A DNA stretch of 64,000 bases from the NCBI RefSeq assembly GCF_021602585.1, contig NZ_BQIP01000008.1, forward strand, positions 168,044 through 232,043. Direction: 5' to 3'. The stretch comes from Pseudomonas faucium. GTDB taxonomy: Bacteria > Pseudomonadota > Gammaproteobacteria > Pseudomonadales > Pseudomonadaceae. A program made the translations under genes and the position numbers. Position 1 is the first letter of the stretch. Each line of letters opens with the position of its first letter. Below are positions 29,643-42,262 of this stretch, piece after piece. The notes under the pieces are model-generated. The model was not told the origin of the DNA. It saw only the letters and a program-made list of their open reading frames with translations, and did no database searches.

Positions 29643-31025
29643 ATGTCCTTTACCCGTCGACAAATGCTCAAGGGCCTGACCGGCCTTGCTGTGGTAGGCC
29701 TGGGCGCCGGGGGCGTTACGCGCTACTGGCTGGGCAAGGTGGAGGACGAGAACGCCGGGCACGACTACGAGCTGATCGCCGCGCCCCTGGACGTGGAGCT
29801 GGTGCCTGGCTTCAAGACCGAGGCCTGGGCCTTCGGCCCCACCGCGCCCGGCACCGAGCTGCGGGTACGCCAGGGCACCTGGCTGCGGGTGCGGTTCATC
29901 AACCACCTGCCGGTGGAAACCACCATTCACTGGCACGGCATCCGCCTGCCGCTGGAAATGGACGGCGTGCCCTATGTGTCGCAGCTGCCGGTCAAGCCGG
30001 GCGAGTACTTCGACTACAAGTTCCGCGTGCCGGATGCCGGCAGCTACTGGTATCACCCGCACGTCAGCAGCTCCGAGGAGCTGGGCCGTGGCCTGGTCGG
30101 CCCGCTGATCGTCGAGGAGCGCGAGCCCACCGGTTTTCTCCACGAGCGCACGCTGAGCCTGAAGAACTGGCACGTGGACGAGCAGGGTGCCTGGCTGCCG
30201 TTCAGCATCCCCCGCGAAGCGGCGCGCAACGGCACCGCCGGGCGCCTGATCACCATCAACGGCCAGGCCGATTCGGTGACCGAGCTGCCGGCCGGGCAGG
30301 TGGTGCGCCTGCGCCTGCTGAACCTGGACAACACCTGGACCTACCGGCTCAACCTCAAGGGCAACTGCGAAGCGAAGATCTACGCCCTGGACGGCAACCC
30401 GGTGACCCCGCGGCCCATGGACGACGAGTACTGGCTGGGCCCTGGCATGCGCATCTGCCTGGCGCTTCGCATCCCCGAGGCGGGCGAGGAAATTTCCCTG
30501 CGTGACGGTTTCGTGCGCCTGGGCACGCTGCGTTCGGTGGCCAGCAACGACGCGCCGAGTGACTGGCCGCCAGCACTGCCGGCCAACCCGGTGGCCGAGC
30601 CGGACCTGGCCAATGCCGAGAAGCTCAACTTCAATTTCGAATGGGTCGGCAAGGTGTCGGTGAACACCGAAAATGGCAAGCCGCCAAGCCTGTGGCAGAT
30701 CAACGGCCAAGCCTGGGACATCACCGACAAGACCTGCGCCGACCGCCCGATCGCCACCCTGCAGAAGGGCAAGAGCTACATCTTCGAGCTGAAGAACATG
30801 ACCCAGTACCAGCACCCGATCCACCTGCACGGCATGAGCTTCAAGGTGATCGCCTCCAACCGCCGCGACATCGTCGAGCCGTGGTTCACCGACACCTACC
30901 TGCTGGGCAAGAACGAACGCGCCCAGGTGGCGCTGGTGGCCGATAACCCTGGCACCTGGATGTTCCACTGCCATGTCATCGACCACATGGAAACCGGCCT
31001 GATGGCCGCGATCGCGGTGGTCTGA
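29643..31025 (+). CDS. Multicopper oxidase with Tat signal (CopA/CueO-like)
   Basis: Periplasmic copper enzyme that oxidises a substrate such as Cu(I) or phenolics with O2. It has 460 residues from the ATG at 29643. The twin-arginine signal TRRQMLKGLTGLAVVGLGAG is at residues 4-23. All four copper-ligand blocks are present: HWHG, WYHPH, HPIHLHG and HCHVIDHMETGL (type 1 ligands Cys, His, Met). No Met-rich insert of the CueO type is seen, and the chain is shorter than CopA, so copper resistance is possible but not shown. Being folded before export, it needs a Tat system; tatABC genes lie 6 kb downstream. The stop overlaps tadA by one base. Confidence 0.88.
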   Translation: MSFTRRQMLKGLTGLAVVGLGAGGVTRYWLGKVEDENAGHDYELIAAPLDVELVPGFKTEAWAFGPTAPGTELRVRQGTWLRVRFINHLPVETTIHWHGIRLPLEMDGVPYVSQLPVKPGEYFDYKFRVPDAGSYWYHPHVSSSEELGRGLVGPLIVEEREPTGFLHERTLSLKNWHVDEQGAWLPFSIPREAARNGTAGRLITINGQADSVTELPAGQVVRLRLLNLDNTWTYRLNLKGNCEAKIYALDGNPVTPRPMDDEYWLGPGMRICLALRIPEAGEEISLRDGFVRLGTLRSVASNDAPSDWPPALPANPVAEPDLANAEKLNFNFEWVGKVSVNTENGKPPSLWQINGQAWDITDKTCADRPIATLQKGKSYIFELKNMTQYQHPIHLHGMSFKVIASNRRDIVEPWFTDTYLLGKNERAQVALVADNPGTWMFHCHVIDHMETGLMAAIAVV

Positions 31026-31504
31026 TGCGCCCGCAGATCATCGATCGCAGCCGCGATCAGGAATTCATGCGCCTGGCCCTGGGCCTGGCGGCAGAAGGCG
31101 CCGCACTGGGCGAGGTGCCGGTGGGGGCGGTGCTGGTGCAGCATGGCCAGGTGATCGGGCAGGGCTTCAACCGGCCGATCCTCGACAGCGACCCCAGCGC
31201 CCATGCCGAGATGGTGGCCATCCGCGCGGCGGCCAAGGCCGCGAGCAATTATCGCCTGCCGGGCAGTACGTTGTACGTGACGCTGGAGCCTTGCAGCATG
31301 TGCGCAGGGTTGATCGTGCATTCGCGGGTGGCGCGGGTGGTGTACGGAGCGCTGGAGCCCAAGGCGGGGATCGTGCAGAGCCAGGGGCAGTTCTTCAGCC
31401 AAGGTTTTCTCAACCACCGGGTGATGTTCGAGGGTGGGGTGCTGGCCGAGGAGTGCGGGCAGATCTTGAGCGAGTTCTTCAAGGCCCGGCGGGCCAAGGG
31501 CTGA
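31025..31504 (+). CDS. tadA: tRNA-specific adenosine deaminase
   Basis: Deaminates A34 to inosine in tRNA-Arg(ACG). It has 159 residues. The zinc site is complete: HAEMVAI (zinc His and catalytic Glu, about 60-66) and PCSMCAG (two Cys, about 90-96). GEVPVGAVLVQHG and NYRLPGSTLYVTLEP are family-specific. It starts at the ATG in TGATG with the oxidase stop, so it is translationally coupled to it. A short GC hairpin after the stop separates it from the convergent mltF. Confidence 0.95.
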   Translation: MRPQIIDRSRDQEFMRLALGLAAEGAALGEVPVGAVLVQHGQVIGQGFNRPILDSDPSAHAEMVAIRAAAKAASNYRLPGSTLYVTLEPCSMCAGLIVHSRVARVVYGALEPKAGIVQSQGQFFSQGFLNHRVMFEGGVLAEECGQILSEFFKARRAKG

Positions 31505-31516
31505 TAGGTTCTGGCC

Positions 31517-31540
31517 CTGTCGCCGGCTTGCCGGCGACAG
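31517..31540. terminator. GC hairpin between tadA and mltF
   Basis: CTGTCGCCGG/CCGGCGACAG with a CTTG loop, a perfect 10-base stem and a compact relative of the REP core. No T-run follows. It lies between two convergent genes and probably serves both. Confidence 0.65.
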
Positions 31541-31552
31541 CGCGCTGAAGCC

Positions 31553-33070
<1,518 letters not shown>

Positions 33071-33252
33071 CTAGCGCGTTATGTGGTGGCCCGCCCCTGT
33101 CGCCAGCGCAGGGCTTTGCAGGCCAATTTTTTTGACCCGAAAGTCCGGTTCCACCGCCCGGCAGGCTTGGCGTAGAGCGGGTGCCGAAAGCCATCGAATT
33201 AGGCTAGAATGCACGGCCTCTAAGCACACCCCTTCCTGAGGCTGTCCCGACG

Positions 33253-37152
<3,900 letters not shown>

Positions 37153-37155
37153 GGC

Positions 37156-37467
37156 GTGTACAAGCTCGCCTTCTTCGTCCCGGCCAGCCATGTCGAAGTG
37201 GTCAAGGCCGCCGTGTTCGCCGCCGGTGGCGGGCGAATCGGTGACTACGACCACTGCGCCTGGCAGACCTTGGGCCAGGGCCAGTTCCGCCCGTTGGACG
37301 GCAGCCAGCCGTTCCTCGGGCAGGCCGGCCAGGTCGAGGTGGTCGAGGAGTGGAAGGTGGAGCTGGTGGTGGCTGACGACCTGATCGTTCAGGTCGTCGC
37401 TGCGCTCAAGCAGAGCCACCCCTACGAGACGCCGGCCTATGAGGCCTGGCGGCTCGCCGAGTTCTAG
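37156..37467 (+). CDS. Small NIF3/YqfO-like protein
   Basis: A 103-residue protein starting with GTG three bases after the purL stop. MYKLAFFVPASHVEVVKAAV and the C-terminal KQSHPYETPAYEAWRL match the CutA1-like domain inserted in NIF3/YqfO proteins, occurring here as a free-standing protein. The function of stand-alone versions is unknown; the HPYETPAYE motif may bind metal. Its stop overlaps the convergent tatC by 4 bases. Confidence 0.75.
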   Translation: MYKLAFFVPASHVEVVKAAVFAAGGGRIGDYDHCAWQTLGQGQFRPLDGSQPFLGQAGQVEVVEEWKVELVVADDLIVQVVAALKQSHPYETPAYEAWRLAEF

Positions 37468-38210
37468 ACTGCGCGGGCTCCTTCGCGGCGCAAGCCCGCA
37501 CAGGCCAGCAACCCCACCTCGAACAACAGCCACATCGGCACCGCCAGCATCGTCTGCGAAAACACATCCGGCGGTGTAAGTATCATCCCCACCACAAAGC
37601 ACCCGACGATCACGTAGGGCCTGCTACGTCGCAACGTGGCCACATCGGCCAACCCCACCCAGACCACGATGAACGTCGCCACCGGGATCTCGAACGCCAG
37701 GCCGAACGCCAGAAACAGCGCCAGGATGAAGTCCAGGTACTGGCTGATGTCGGTCATCATCGCCACGCCCTCGGGCGTCACGCTGGCGAAGAAGCCGAAC
37801 ATCATCGGGAACACCAGGTAAAAGGCGAACGCCATGCCGGCATAGAACAGCACGACGCTCGACATCAGCAGCCCCAGCGCAATGCGCCGTTCCTGGCGGT
37901 ACAGCCCCGGCGCGATGAAGCCCCAGGCCTGGTGCAGCAGCAGCGGCATGGCGATGAACAGCGCGCACATGGCCGTCAGTTTGAATGGCGTGAGAAAGGG
38001 CGACGTGACGCTGGTGGCGATCATGCTCGCGCCTTCGGGCAGGAAGCGGCGCAGCGGTTGCGACAGCAACGTGTACAGCTGCTGGGCGAACGGAAACAGG
38101 CCAACGAACACCAGCGCCAGCAGCAGCAGGCAGCGCACCAGGCGTTTGCGCAGGTCGCGCAGGTGGTCGGTCAGCGGCATGCGCGCCGCAGTGTCCAGGG
38201 CCGTGCTCAT
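37464..38210 (-). CDS. tatC: Tat translocase subunit TatC
   Basis: Core receptor of the twin-arginine translocase, which recognises RR signal peptides. It has 248 residues and six membrane spans. The N-terminal MPLTDHLRDLRKRL is the conserved cytoplasmic start (E. coli: HLxELRxR), and FVMP-like and FEIPVATFIVVWVGL blocks follow. It overlaps tatB by 4 bases in an operon tatA-tatB-tatC read leftward. It is probably a second, specialised tat set, because it sits with Tat substrates and type II secretion genes rather than in the usual hisE-linked locus of pseudomonads. Confidence 0.94.
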   Translation of the reverse strand: MSTALDTAARMPLTDHLRDLRKRLVRCLLLLALVFVGLFPFAQQLYTLLSQPLRRFLPEGASMIATSVTSPFLTPFKLTAMCALFIAMPLLLHQAWGFIAPGLYRQERRIALGLLMSSVVLFYAGMAFAFYLVFPMMFGFFASVTPEGVAMMTDISQYLDFILALFLAFGLAFEIPVATFIVVWVGLADVATLRRSRPYVIVGCFVVGMILTPPDVFSQTMLAVPMWLLFEVGLLACAGLRREGARAV

Positions 38211-38497
38211 GGCGTGTTCTCCCGGGGCAGGTTGATGGGCTTGGCGTCCAGCGCCGGCTCGGCCTGCAGGCGGATGCCCTGGCGGATTTCCTGCTCGAGG
38301 CGCTGCAAGGGTTGGCTGTCCAGGTCGGGCATGGCGATCTCGCGTTCCATCTGCGCGCGCAGGCCATGCATGGCCCGGCGTGCCTGGCCCAGGCCGCGCC
38401 CCAGGGTGCGAGCGGCGACCGGCAGGCGCTCCGGCCCGAGCACCAGCAGGGCGACGACGCCCACCAGCAGCAGCTCGCTGAAACCTACCTCGAACAT
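38207..38497 (-). CDS. tatB: Tat translocase subunit TatB
   Basis: Single-span membrane protein that forms the TatBC receptor complex. It has 96 residues: [20 protein letters not shown] is the membrane helix, LGPERLP the conserved hinge and first amphipathic turn (Glu near the N-terminus and GPxxLP are diagnostic for TatB), and a charged helix follows. It is shorter than E. coli TatB (171). It starts in an ATGA overlap with the tatA stop. Confidence 0.9.
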   Translation of the reverse strand: MFEVGFSELLLVGVVALLVLGPERLPVAARTLGRGLGQARRAMHGLRAQMEREIAMPDLDSQPLQRLEQEIRQGIRLQAEPALDAKPINLPRENTP

Positions 38498-38724
38498 CAG
38501 GCTCGGCGATCCGTTTGTGGCTGCGCGTCCGCCTGGCGAGTCACGGGTGTCTGCGGCTGCGAGGGGGCAGCGCCACCCGCGTCAGGCTCACCCCCCATCG
38601 ATTTGCGAAAGCCCTGGATCGCTTCGCCGACATCACTGCCCAGGCCCTTGAGGCGCTTGGTGCCAAACAGCAGAAACACGATCAGCAGCACGATCACCAG
38701 TTGCCAGATTCCAATCCCACCCAT
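38497..38724 (-). CDS. tatA: Tat translocase subunit TatA
   Basis: Pore-forming component of the Tat system. It has 75 residues from the ATG at 38724, which has AGGAG upstream. [20 protein letters not shown] is the membrane helix, [20 protein letters not shown] the hinge and amphipathic helix, followed by a Pro/Gln-rich tail. The frame could extend to 38820 but without coding character. A candidate PHO box lies 54 bases upstream. Confidence 0.93.
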   Translation of the reverse strand: MGGIGIWQLVIVLLIVFLLFGTKRLKGLGSDVGEAIQGFRKSMGGEPDAGGAAPSQPQTPVTRQADAQPQTDRRA

Positions 38725-38777
38725 TTCGAATACTCCTGTAAGGCCATGAAAAGAAAGGCCAATCCTGCCGCGTGCAG

Positions 38778-38795
38778 ATGACGCGAACATGACTG
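38778..38795 (-). promoter_or_regulatory. Candidate PHO box upstream of tatABC
   Basis: On the minus strand CAGTCAT-GTTC-GCGTCAT gives two 7-mers at an 11-base period, each matching CTGTCAT at GTCAT. CAGGAT, a possible -10, follows 10 bases later, and the tatA ATG is 54 bases from the box. The spacing is nearly the same as for the stronger box at 42178. It could also act on gspK in the other direction. Confidence 0.45.
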
Positions 38796-38867
38796 CAAGG
38801 CCATTGCCATCTGCTTGCAACAGCCGCCGTGTTGACTGGCGCCTTCACGCAACCAGGAGGGGTAGGG

Positions 38868-39833
38868 ATGACGCGCAAGCGACAGCAGGGCGCGGCGCTG
38901 CTGATGGTGATGGTGGTGCTGGCGATGCTCGCCGCGGGCATGGCCTGGCTGGTGGAGGATGGCCGGCGCCAGGTCGATGAGGTGCAGTTGCTGCGCCAGC
39001 GGGTGCAGGTGCGGGCCATGGAGCAGGCTGGCCTGGCCTACGCCGAACAGGCCCTGCGCGACCCTGCCTGGCGCCTCAGCCCGCTGTTCTGGCAGGCCTT
39101 GCGCGGGCAGCCGCTGACCTATGATTTTGGCGCCGGCCAGGCGCAATTGCGGGTGCGCGACCAACATGCCTGTTTCAACGTCAACGCGCTGCTCGGCGCT
39201 GACGGTGAACGGGCCGAGCGCCAGTTGCGCCACTTGCTGGGGGATGACATGGCCGCACAACGGCTGGTCGATGCCTTGGCCGACTGGCTCGACCACGACA
39301 GCGACACGCGCCTGCAAGGCGCCGAGAGTGCCCAGTACCTGCGCCAGCAACCGCCGCGCCTGGCGGCCAACCAGCCGATGCTCGATACCAGCGAATTGAA
39401 CCTGTTGCTGGAGCCCGATGCCGGGCGCCAGCGGCGTTACCCGATGCTGTGCGCATTGCCGCAGACCACCGGCTGGCGCCTGAATGCCAACGCCTTGGGG
39501 CTTGAGCACTTGCCATTGCTCGAGGCGTTGTATGAAGGGCGCTACCCGCGCGCGTTGCTCAGCCGCATCGTCAGCGGCCGGCCGGCATCGGGGTACGAGG
39601 ATGCCTCGGCGTTGCGCCAGGCGTTGGGGGCGGTGGATGACGAAACCTTCGAGCGGTTGAGCGAGGGGTTGCTGCTCAACAGTGGGCATTTCCTGTTGCA
39701 GCTGTCGTTCGAGGAGCAGGGGCGGACGATGCGCAGCGCGTTTCAGGTAGAAGCGCTGGGGGTGGTGCAGTGGCATGCGCGGGTGCCGGCGCAGCAGGTG
39801 CGGGTGAAGAGCCGCGAGCCGATTGCCTGGTGA
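38868..39833 (+). CDS. gspK: Type II secretion minor pseudopilin GspK
   Basis: Largest minor pseudopilin; it caps the pseudopilus tip with GspI and GspJ. It has 321 residues from the ATG at 38868, which has AGGAGGGG upstream. The prepilin peptidase site is QQG/AALLMVMVVLAMLAAGMAW, lacking the Glu at +5 as is usual for GspK. The large globular domain contains FNVNALLGADG and LADWLDHDSDTRLQGAE, the latter resembling the calcium-binding region of GspK. It is unusual in being separated from the rest of the gsp operon by the phosphatase genes. Confidence 0.88.
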   Translation: MTRKRQQGAALLMVMVVLAMLAAGMAWLVEDGRRQVDEVQLLRQRVQVRAMEQAGLAYAEQALRDPAWRLSPLFWQALRGQPLTYDFGAGQAQLRVRDQHACFNVNALLGADGERAERQLRHLLGDDMAAQRLVDALADWLDHDSDTRLQGAESAQYLRQQPPRLAANQPMLDTSELNLLLEPDAGRQRRYPMLCALPQTTGWRLNANALGLEHLPLLEALYEGRYPRALLSRIVSGRPASGYEDASALRQALGAVDDETFERLSEGLLLNSGHFLLQLSFEEQGRTMRSAFQVEALGVVQWHARVPAQQVRVKSREPIAW

Positions 39834-39842
39834 GCAGGCCTA

Positions 39843-39953
39843 GGGGCTGCGTTGCAGCCCAATCGCCGGCAAGCCGGCTCCCACCCCTCTGTGGGAGGCC
39901 GCAGCCCATCTGTGGGAGCCGGCTTGCCGGCGATTGGGCCGCGCAGCGGCCCC
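39843..39953. repeat. REP cluster downstream of gspK
   Basis: GGGGCTGC...GCAGCCC, then GCCGGCAAGCCGGCTCCCAC, a partial middle unit (GTGGGAGGCC), and GTGGGAGCCGGCTTGCCGGC closing with GGCCGC...GCGGCCCC. It lies between two convergent genes. Confidence 0.88.
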
Positions 39954-39966
39954 TTGAAGATCCGAA

Positions 39967-42039
39967 TCAGACCGTGCCGATCTCGCCACCATCATTGCGC
40001 TGGATCACCACCGTCGAAGCCCGCGGCCGCACCTTGCCACCCGCCGGGGTAGCATCGGTGGCCTTGTCGGTATAAGGCCAGTTGTCCGGGTGCTGGATGT
40101 TGACGAACATCGACTTGTTGTCCGGCGTGAAGGCAATCCCCGTCACCTCGCAGCCGTTCGGCCCGACGAAGAAGCGGCGCAGGTCCACCTGGTTGGTGGC
40201 ATTGATCGGCACCTGCTTGCCCGTGGCATCCACCAGGTCGGTGGGGATCACCGCCAGCAGCTGGTCGTTGGTGTAGTCGGTGAGCGTGGTTTCACCGTTG
40301 TCGGTCTCGAACCACAGCACGCCGCGGCTATCGAAGCTCATGCCGTCGGGGCTGGCGAACTGGTTGAGTTCGGTCAGGCCCGAGCGGTTGATGTCGGCGG
40401 TGCCGGCGGCGTTGGCGCCGAACACGAAGATGTCCCAGGTGAAGCTCGCCTGGTCGTCGCTGTCGTGCCAGCGGATGATGTGGCCGTGGCGGTTCGGCCC
40501 GCGCGGGTTGGCGGCATCGACCTTTTCCGGGGTACGCGCGCTGTTGTTGGTCAGGGTCAGGTAGACATCGCCATTGAGCGGGTTGACCGCCGTCCACTCC
40601 GGGCGGTCCATCGGCGTTGCGCCCACGGCATCGCCGGCGCCGCGGGTGTTGAGGATGATGCCTGGCAGGTCGCCGTACAGCGCCCCCAGGGTGCGGCCAT
40701 CCTTGGTCGGCGTGGCCACGTCCAGCAGCAGCCAGATACCCGTGCCATCGGCATTGAAGCGCGCCACGTAGAGTTTGCCCTGGTCCATGTACTTGGCGCC
40801 GGTGGCCAGGCGGTCGGCCGGGGTGGCGTCGGCGGCGTCCCACACCGCGGTGGAAACGAACTTGTACAGGTACTCGTTGTTGGAGTCGTCGCCCATGTAC
40901 CAGACCAGTGGTTTACCCACCACCGGCAGGCCCGGGCAGCAGCCTTCGTGGCGGAAGCGGCCCAGGGCGGTGCGCTTGGTGGCCAGGGTGCTGCTGTTGT
41001 ACGGGTCGATCTCGACGATGTAGCCATAGGTGCTGGCTTCGTTGCGGTAGTCGTCGCTGGCGCTGGCGCCCTTGACGGTCACGTCGAAGCGCGCGAACTC
41101 ATCGGCCACCTCGCTGCTGTCGCCGGCGGCGCTCTCCCACTTGTACTGGCCGCTGGAGGTGCCGACGCCGATGCGGCGCTGGTCTTCCGGGCGGGTGCCC
41201 TTGTTGACGAAGATGCCTGGCCAGTTCTCTTCGCAGGTCAGGTAGGTGCCCCACGGGGTGTAGCCGTTGCCGCAGTTGTTGTTGGTGCCGCGGCAGTGGG
41301 TACCGGCCGTCGAGTACTTGGTCTTGACGTGCTCGGTGCCGCGCAGGGGGCCGGTGATTTCCATGCGCGAGGCGGTGGTGAAGCGGCGGTTGAGCGGGTC
41401 GTTGTCGACCACCTGCCAACGGCCGTTGAGCTTTTGCAGGCGCACCACGCCGGCGCCGTGGGCGTTGATTTCCTTGCGCACTTCCTCGACCGGGCGCTTG
41501 CCGTTGGCGTCGGTGGTCGAGCCGTTGGGGTGCAGCGCGGCGGTGTCGATGTATTCGAAGTTGATCGCCAGCAGGCCGTCTTCGGAGCTGCCATTGATCG
41601 GGAAGAAATGCATGCCGTCATGGTGCATGCCCATGGCGTTGGCCTGGTCGGTCGAGGTGTTGCTGCCGTCCGATTTCCACGGGTTGCCATTGCTGTTCAG
41701 CGGCGTGCCCCACGGCGCCAGCACATAGGCGCTGTAACCGGCGGCGACCACGCAGGCATCGGTGCGCGAGCCGGGGATGGACTGGAAGCCCAGGGCCATT
41801 TTCGGCTCCGGTTCAGGCACGGGTGGCTCGGTGACCGGTGGCTCGGTGACGGGGTCGTCATGGTCGGAGCCGCCGCTGTCGAAGCAGCCGCTCAGGCCGG
41901 TACCGGCGATCATGGCGATGGCCGCGCCCAGGCTGCCGCGCATCACGCTGCGCCGGCTCAGGTAAGCATCCATGACGTTGGCCATTGGCAGGTTGCCGCT
42001 GTGGTTGCGGTCCAGGTTGTCGCCGGATTCTCGACTCAT
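39967..42039 (-). CDS. PhoX-family alkaline phosphatase with Tat signal and lipobox
   Basis: Extracytoplasmic Ca/Fe-dependent phosphatase that frees phosphate from organic esters. It has 690 residues from the ATG at 42039 (AAGGA upstream). SRRSVMRGSLGAAIAMIAGT is a twin-arginine signal (RR at 29-30), and it ends in GLSGC (Cys 52), a lipobox, so the mature protein may be lipid-anchored. PhoX-specific blocks are present: CGNGYTPWGTYLTCEEN (metal-binding Cys and Glu), LGRFRHEGC, WYMGDD and DRPEW. It is probably a cargo of the neighbouring Tat and type II systems; similar phosphatases are known substrates of the P. putida Xcp system. It is divergent from the SoxB-like gene across a 223-base region with a PHO box. 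Confidence 0.87.
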   Translation of the reverse strand: MSRESGDNLDRNHSGNLPMANVMDAYLSRRSVMRGSLGAAIAMIAGTGLSGCFDSGGSDHDDPVTEPPVTEPPVPEPEPKMALGFQSIPGSRTDACVVAAGYSAYVLAPWGTPLNSNGNPWKSDGSNTSTDQANAMGMHHDGMHFFPINGSSEDGLLAINFEYIDTAALHPNGSTTDANGKRPVEEVRKEINAHGAGVVRLQKLNGRWQVVDNDPLNRRFTTASRMEITGPLRGTEHVKTKYSTAGTHCRGTNNNCGNGYTPWGTYLTCEENWPGIFVNKGTRPEDQRRIGVGTSSGQYKWESAAGDSSEVADEFARFDVTVKGASASDDYRNEASTYGYIVEIDPYNSSTLATKRTALGRFRHEGCCPGLPVVGKPLVWYMGDDSNNEYLYKFVSTAVWDAADATPADRLATGAKYMDQGKLYVARFNADGTGIWLLLDVATPTKDGRTLGALYGDLPGIILNTRGAGDAVGATPMDRPEWTAVNPLNGDVYLTLTNNSARTPEKVDAANPRGPNRHGHIIRWHDSDDQASFTWDIFVFGANAAGTADINRSGLTELNQFASPDGMSFDSRGVLWFETDNGETTLTDYTNDQLLAVIPTDLVDATGKQVPINATNQVDLRRFFVGPNGCEVTGIAFTPDNKSMFVNIQHPDNWPYTDKATDATPAGGKVRPRASTVVIQRNDGGEIGTV

Positions 42040-42177
42040 CAGGTGTCCTTGATTTGGCTGAGTTGTAAGAAACCGCGACTTTAGAGCGCAAGTATGATGT
42101 TTCCTTGGCAAAAATATTAACGGGGTTTTAAAACTGTAAGTTCTTACTACTGCGCACGACAGAACGATTTGGAATGG

Positions 42178-42206
42178 CTGTCGGATTTCTGCCATCAAAC
42201 TGTCAT
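42178..42206 (+). promoter_or_regulatory. PHO box upstream of the SoxB-like gene and gsp operon
   Basis: CTGTCGG-ATTT-CTGCCAT-CAAA-CTGTCAT: three 7-mers at an exact 11-base period, matching the PhoB consensus CTGTCAT (last copy perfect). The start codon of the downstream gene is 57 bases away. A lone CTGTCGT half on the minus strand (42156-42162) faces the PhoX gene. Confidence 0.7.
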
Positions 42207-42262
42207 GCCAACGCCGCAACATCCGGGGCCCAAAGTGAACTCGGATAAGGACGGCGAGCCCG

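Noticed and set aside
42061-42177. Complete second PHO box facing the PhoX gene
   Set aside because: Only one good heptamer (CTGTCGT on the minus strand at 42162-42156) is present; neighbours at 11-base spacing do not match. The main triple box may serve both directions.
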